DNA of 6,798 nt from CAZKCK01 sp964552325 (GTDB taxonomy: Bacteria > Bacteroidota > Bacteroidia > Bacteroidales > TTA-H9), in NCBI GenBank assembly GCA_964552325.1, contig CAZKHA010000184.1:1-6798 (forward strand). Reading direction: 5' to 3'. The notes beneath the pieces were generated by a model, which was given only the letters and a program-made list of their open reading frames with translations, was not told the origin of the DNA and did not search any database. A program made the translations under genes and the position numbers. This document shows, in pieces, positions 6,601 through 6,798 of this stretch. Each line of letters starts with the position of its first letter. Position 1 is the first letter of the stretch.

Positions 6601-6642
6601 CCCTTCGACACCCTTCGGCAAGCTCAGGGCGGGTGCTCAGGG
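6601..6642. repeat. REP-like nested palindromic intergenic element
   Basis: The element can fold with CCCT...CACCC (6601-6613) against GGGTG...AGGG (6631-6642), while inside it a second CCCTTCGGC...CTCAGGG unit (6611-6629) can fold on itself. The core words CTTCGACA and AAGCTCAGGG resemble dispersed palindromes of the form CCTTCGACAAGCTCAGG that recur between genes in many bacterial genomes. It is clearly GC-richer than the DNA around it. With a single copy in this window, repetition in the genome is inferred from resemblance, not seen. Confidence 0.55.
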
Positions 6643-6703
6643 TAAAATTTGTTGACGAGTGGTTGAGTTGATGAGTGAAGAGAAGGCACCCTTTACCAAA
6701 AAT

Positions 6704-6770
6704 ATTGTAAATATCAAATTGTAAATATGGGCCAGATCAAAACAAATTTACAATTTACAATTTACAATTT
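6704..6770. repeat. Heptamer direct and inverted repeat cluster
   Basis: Two copies of ATTGTAAATAT (6704-6714 and 6718-6728) are followed by three tandem copies of TTTACAA (6747-6767) plus a partial fourth. The two halves are inverted with respect to each other: AAATTGTAAAT (6716-6726) is the perfect complement of ATTTACAATTT, which occurs in three overlapping registers starting at 6746, 6753 and 6760. An 11-bp cruciform or RNA hairpin with a loop of about 19 to 33 bases is possible. There is no coding sequence across it. Confidence 0.7.
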
Positions 6771-6784
6771 CCAATGGCTTTCAA

Positions 6785-6798
6785 CACCTTGCACCTTG
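6785..6798. repeat. Short tandem heptamer CACCTTG x2, cut by the window edge
   Basis: Two perfect head-to-tail copies of CACCTTG end exactly at the last base of the window, so the array may continue beyond it. The unit length (7) equals that of the neighbouring TTTACAA array although the sequence differs. With only two copies this may be chance. Confidence 0.35.

Larger units (their letters stand above)
6549..6798. other. Upstream intergenic DNA without a gene
   Basis: Apart from the REP-like element and the heptamer repeats, I see no open frame of useful length and no RNA gene here on either strand. The longest frames are below about 20 codons or run through the repeats. Such an accumulation of repeats beyond a promoter is typical of the non-transcribed part of an intergenic region. 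Confidence 0.5.

Noticed and set aside
6601..6798. A CRISPR array in the repeat-rich right end
   Set aside because: The repeats are 7 to 11 bases long, tandem or inverted, and lack the regular 25-40 base repeat and spacer pattern.

Overview
The window looks like a piece of a Bacteroidota (Bacteroidetes) chromosome. The evidence is two very large TonB-dependent outer-membrane receptors, each with an N-terminal carboxypeptidase-regulatory-like domain ahead of the plug, moderately AT-rich DNA, no clear Shine-Dalgarno sequence before either start, and promoter elements of the Bacteroidota type (TTTG, 19 bases, TAnnTTTG). I cannot place it more precisely. Both genes and all their control signals are on the minus strand, so biological order runs from right to left.

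Right end (6549-6798): intergenic DNA without a gene. It holds a nested-palindrome REP-like element (6601-6642), an AT-rich cluster of direct and inverted heptamer repeats (6704-6770) and a short GC-richer tandem heptamer (6785-6798).

6284-6548: a complete and easily read regulatory leader. It has a consensus Bacteroidota promoter (6518-6548), a full FMN riboswitch aptamer (RFN element, 6392-6511), an extra linker hairpin (6344-6371) and a perfect 10-bp intrinsic terminator (6295-6326) ending 11 bases before the start codon. The 5' strand of the aptamer contains the same octamer as the 3' arm of the terminator, so a simple antiterminator can be drawn: FMN bound gives termination, FMN absent gives read-through.

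3710-6283: an 857-residue TonB-dependent receptor, the only gene directly behind the riboswitch. By regulatory context it is a candidate outer-membrane receptor for riboflavin or another flavin, expressed when FMN is scarce. The sequence of the receptor itself does not prove the substrate.

3303-3709: a 407-base gap with a small hairpin over the stop codon of the upstream gene, a candidate promoter -7 element for the next gene, and a long two-part inverted repeat that would fold the 5' leader of that gene into a large stem. I do not recognise this leader structure.

48-3302: a 1084-residue Oar-like TonB-dependent receptor with its own leader, closed by a strong intrinsic terminator with a UUCG loop (1-26). 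Its substrate cannot be read from the sequence. It has no visible functional link to flavins, and it is probably transcribed separately.
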